DNA of 16,997 nucleotides from Candidatus Rifleibacteriota bacterium (GTDB lineage Bacteria > Riflebacteria > Ozemobacteria > Ozemobacterales > Ozemobacteraceae). A model generated the notes under the pieces. It was given only the letters and a program-made list of their open reading frames with translations, was not told the origin of the DNA and searched no databases. Shown piece after piece: positions 15,188-16,997 of this stretch (positions within the stretch are counted from its first letter, which is position 1; each line of letters opens with the position of its first letter). A program made the position numbers and the translations under genes. The DNA is taken from assembly GCA_022704885.1 (NCBI GenBank), contig JAKJFO010000077.1, positions 1 to 16,997 on the forward strand, written 5' to 3'.

Positions 15188-16300
15188 TTATTTGGCATTT
15201 TGAATAATCAACCAGCGGTTAAGGCCTTCGCGGTCAGGGCAGCCCTCTGCCGCCGCTTTGCAGATCGCACAGCGCAGACAGCGCTGCCAGGGCAGCAGGT
15301 CGCTGGCAAGTCGGCCGCCCAGCCATAGCGGCTCACGGTTCAGGGTCCGGCCGAGAGCGACAAAGTCGGCGGTTCCCTTTTTCAGGCGGTTGAGAGCGAC
15401 CTGCGGGGTGCTGACCTTGCCCGAAAGAACGGTGAGAAATCTGGTTTCGTTACGGAAGATATGCGTATCGTCTGAAAAAGGGGCATCAGGTGCAGTCTTG
15501 TCGAGCGCCGGGTGCAGCAGCAAAGGATTGCCGAATTTCAGACCTTCGGTAACCCTGAACAGCTCAACCCCTTCACTTTTGATCGACTGGGCGGTTTTTA
15601 TTGCGTTACTGAGTCCGTAGCCACCTGGCAACAGATCGCGCAGCGGCATGCAGACAAAAAGCAGCAGGTCGGGCACCGCCTGTTTTACGGTTCTGACCAG
15701 TTGCTGCAGAAAACGGTCGCCGCCGCCAGTTTCGCAGGCGTAATCGTCACGCCGGGTATTGGTAATCGGCGAAAGAAACTGATGGGGCAGAGAGCTGCCG
15801 GCTGCCTGAATCTCGATTCCTGAGAAGCCGGCGTTCCAGGCCAGTTTTGCCGCGGCGGCATATTCGCTGAAAACCTGGGCAATTTTTTCCTTAGGCATTT
15901 CGACGATGTTGGCAGAAATTCGTTTGATGCGCGGTTGCCCGGCGCCATAAACCGTCTGATTCAGGCCGGTAAAGGCATTGATGCCGCCATGATACAGCTG
16001 CGCAACCGGAAGTGCCCCACGGTTTCTGATTTTCTCGACCAGGCGTGAGAGCCCGCTGATGGCTTCGGGGCGAAACAAACTGAGTTGTTTCTGCCATGAC
16101 TGACCCTCGGCAGAGATGGCGGCCGCTTCGACAATGACCATGCCGACATCGGTGTCGGCAAGATTGTGGTAGTAGTCGAGCATCGATGCGGTGACGCGCC
16201 CATCCGGCTCAGCCAGATGACTGGGCGGTGGGGCCGCAATGACGCGATTTTTAAGTTCGCAGTTGCGCAGGGTGACCGGTGAAAACAGGCTTGAAATCAT
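15188..16300 (-). CDS. Old-yellow-enzyme-like FMN oxidoreductase with altered active site
   Basis: A TIM-barrel flavoprotein of the NADH:flavin oxidoreductase / old yellow enzyme family, 370 aa, barrel only. Start SSLFSPVTLRNCELKNRV (3-20), AQLYHGG (100-106), HQFLSPITNTRRDDY (173-187), and the FMN phosphate region FVALGRTLNREP (313-324) are typical. The usual substrate-binding His-x2-His/Asn followed by Tyr (HAAHGY) is replaced by QAAGSS: Gln165, Gly168 and Ser170. Near the C-terminus Cys341, Cys344, Cys347 and Cys354 form C-x2-C-x2-C-x6-C, a shortened version of the Fe-S motif of 2,4-dienoyl-CoA reductase relatives. The ATG lacks a ribosome site and lies at the predicted transcription start. 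The fold is firm; the activity is doubtful or changed. Confidence 0.85.
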   Translation of the reverse strand: MISSLFSPVTLRNCELKNRVIAAPPPSHLAEPDGRVTASMLDYYHNLADTDVGMVIVEAAAISAEGQSWQKQLSLFRPEAISGLSRLVEKIRNRGALPVAQLYHGGINAFTGLNQTVYGAGQPRIKRISANIVEMPKEKIAQVFSEYAAAAKLAWNAGFSGIEIQAAGSSLPHQFLSPITNTRRDDYACETGGGDRFLQQLVRTVKQAVPDLLLFVCMPLRDLLPGGYGLSNAIKTAQSIKSEGVELFRVTEGLKFGNPLLLHPALDKTAPDAPFSDDTHIFRNETRFLTVLSGKVSTPQVALNRLKKGTADFVALGRTLNREPLWLGGRLASDLLPWQRCLRCAICKAAAEGCPDREGLNRWLIIQNAK

Positions 16301-16307
16301 AGTTCTG

Positions 16308-16337
16308 ATAATACTGCCTCTTACCCTCTGCGGTCAA
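16308..16337 (-). promoter_or_regulatory. Promoter of the flavoprotein-sppA unit, possibly leaderless
   Basis: TTGACC (16337-16332), an 18-bp spacer and TATTAT (16313-16308). Only 7 bp separate the -10 from the ATG at 16300, so transcription should begin at or next to the start codon. No Shine-Dalgarno sequence is visible at a useful distance. Confidence 0.6.
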
Positions 16338-16388
16338 GGCAGGAAAAAAAGTGATAAAAACAAAGGCATGTGATAGATTTGTGACATT

Positions 16389-16997
16389 ATGAACAATATT
16401 CCAGAATTTCCAAATCAGACAGAAATTACCTCAGAACACGTTGAAATCATAAAAAAGGCTCTGGTTGACCAGGATATCAGGTCGGCAGATTACTCGGTTT
16501 ATTATCTTACCGGCTGGTTTTATCATCGTCCGGCGCGCATCAGCAGAATCGGCGATCGCCTGGTTTTTGACGTCGAGGGCAAACAGGGCGGTCACATCTT
16601 TCTTGGCCCCCTTGGCACAGGGCCGATCAAACCAGCAGTTGAAAAGCTGCTTTATCACGCCGAAAAAGACTTCGGAGAAGAGCGGGTGCTGCGCTTTCTG
16701 CCGCATCGCCTGGCCGAAGCCATAAGCGCCGAAATTACTCCAATCCGCTCAGAAGAGCATCGTGATTATTTTGACTATCTTTATCTTCGAGAAGAACTGG
16801 CCGACCTCACTGGTGGCAAGTTCGCCAAACGCCGCAACCAGCTCAACAAGTTTCAGCGCGAAAATAATGCTGAAGTCGTCATTTTGAAAGAAGAAGATAA
16901 CGCCCAGATTCTCAAATGTCTCGACCGCTGGTATGAAAACTATGGCGACGAAGATCCTTTCCTCGAAATGGAAAGAGAATCGGTTCGGCGCATGCTG
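16389..16997 (+). CDS. DUF2156 domain protein, N-terminal part (cut by window edge)
   Basis: The first 203 codons of a protein resembling the DUF2156 / LPG_synthase_C family, related to the catalytic domain of phosphatidylglycerol lysyltransferases and GNAT-like folds; many soluble members have no known function. Elements seen: an N-terminal helix and YYLTGWFYHR region, IFLGPLG, and FDYLYLREELADLTGGKFA followed by KRRNQLNKF, the most recognisable family stretch. There is no membrane segment, unlike full MprF proteins, so it is likely a soluble stand-alone member. ATG 16389 has no good ribosome site and no clear promoter of its own. It is divergent from the flavoprotein gene across 88 bp. The frame is open at the window end. 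Confidence 0.8.
   Translation, partial: MNNIPEFPNQTEITSEHVEIIKKALVDQDIRSADYSVYYLTGWFYHRPARISRIGDRLVFDVEGKQGGHIFLGPLGTGPIKPAVEKLLYHAEKDFGEERVLRFLPHRLAEAISAEITPIRSEEHRDYFDYLYLREELADLTGGKFAKRRNQLNKFQRENNAEVVILKEEDNAQILKCLDRWYENYGDEDPFLEMERESVRRML

Noticed and set aside
1..16997. Mobile element, defence system, CRISPR array or RNA gene
   Set aside because: I found no transposase, integrase, phage, restriction or Cas motifs, no spaced direct repeats, and no tRNA- or rRNA-like sequence.

Overview
The window looks like a chromosomal surface-glycan locus of a diderm (Gram-negative) bacterium with intermediate GC. The diderm inference rests on a canonical ADP-L-glycero-D-manno-heptose 6-epimerase (HldD), an LPS-core precursor enzyme, together with a Wzx-like flippase and a secreted SppA protease. 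I see no tRNA, rRNA, CRISPR array, insertion sequence, integrase or phage gene. The species cannot be named from the sequence; an uncultured, deep-branching lineage is only a guess.

Layout. 1-618 (-): N-terminal part of a DEAD-box RNA helicase with an unusual Thr/His-rich extension and a structured leader, divergent from 868-3731 (+): a glutamine-hydrolysing asparagine synthetase and a family 2 glycosyltransferase, overlapping by 16 bp. 6711-3707 (-): radical SAM/SPASM protein, class I methyltransferase and GT4 glycosyltransferase; the GT4 gene overlaps the GT2 gene tail to tail by 25 bp. 7023-8507 (+): polysaccharide flippase. 11893-8511 (-): a tightly overlapping four-gene unit of FkbM methyltransferase, DUF268 protein, class I methyltransferase and CgeB-like glycosyltransferase. 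12101-14120 (+): NAD-dependent sugar epimerase/reductase and HldD, closed by a strong bidirectional terminator. 16300-14186 (-): an old-yellow-enzyme-like flavoprotein with a degenerate active site, and SppA. 16389-16997 (+): start of a DUF2156 protein running off the window.

How the genes may work together. Between asnB and hldD there are three glycosyltransferases, a flippase, four proteins with a methyltransferase or methyltransferase-like fold, one radical SAM enzyme, a possible amide-forming enzyme (AsnB) and two nucleotide-sugar SDR enzymes. This is the tool set for building, decorating and exporting a methylated and perhaps amidated glycan. The window shows no initiating phosphoglycosyltransferase, Wzy polymerase, chain-length regulator or ligase, so the pathway is incomplete here.

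Regulation. Good sigma70-type promoters can be read in the divergent gaps. Two of them (asnB, and the epimerase of the hldD unit) share the architecture TTGCCA-N17-TATTAT followed at once by TGGC. The OYE promoter is so close to its ATG that the message may be leaderless. A perfect 10-bp inverted repeat flanks the candidate flippase promoter. The strongest candidates for something undescribed are the FkbM-DUF268-methyltransferase-CgeB cassette, the degenerate OYE paralogue, the helicase extension with its leader, and that inverted repeat.
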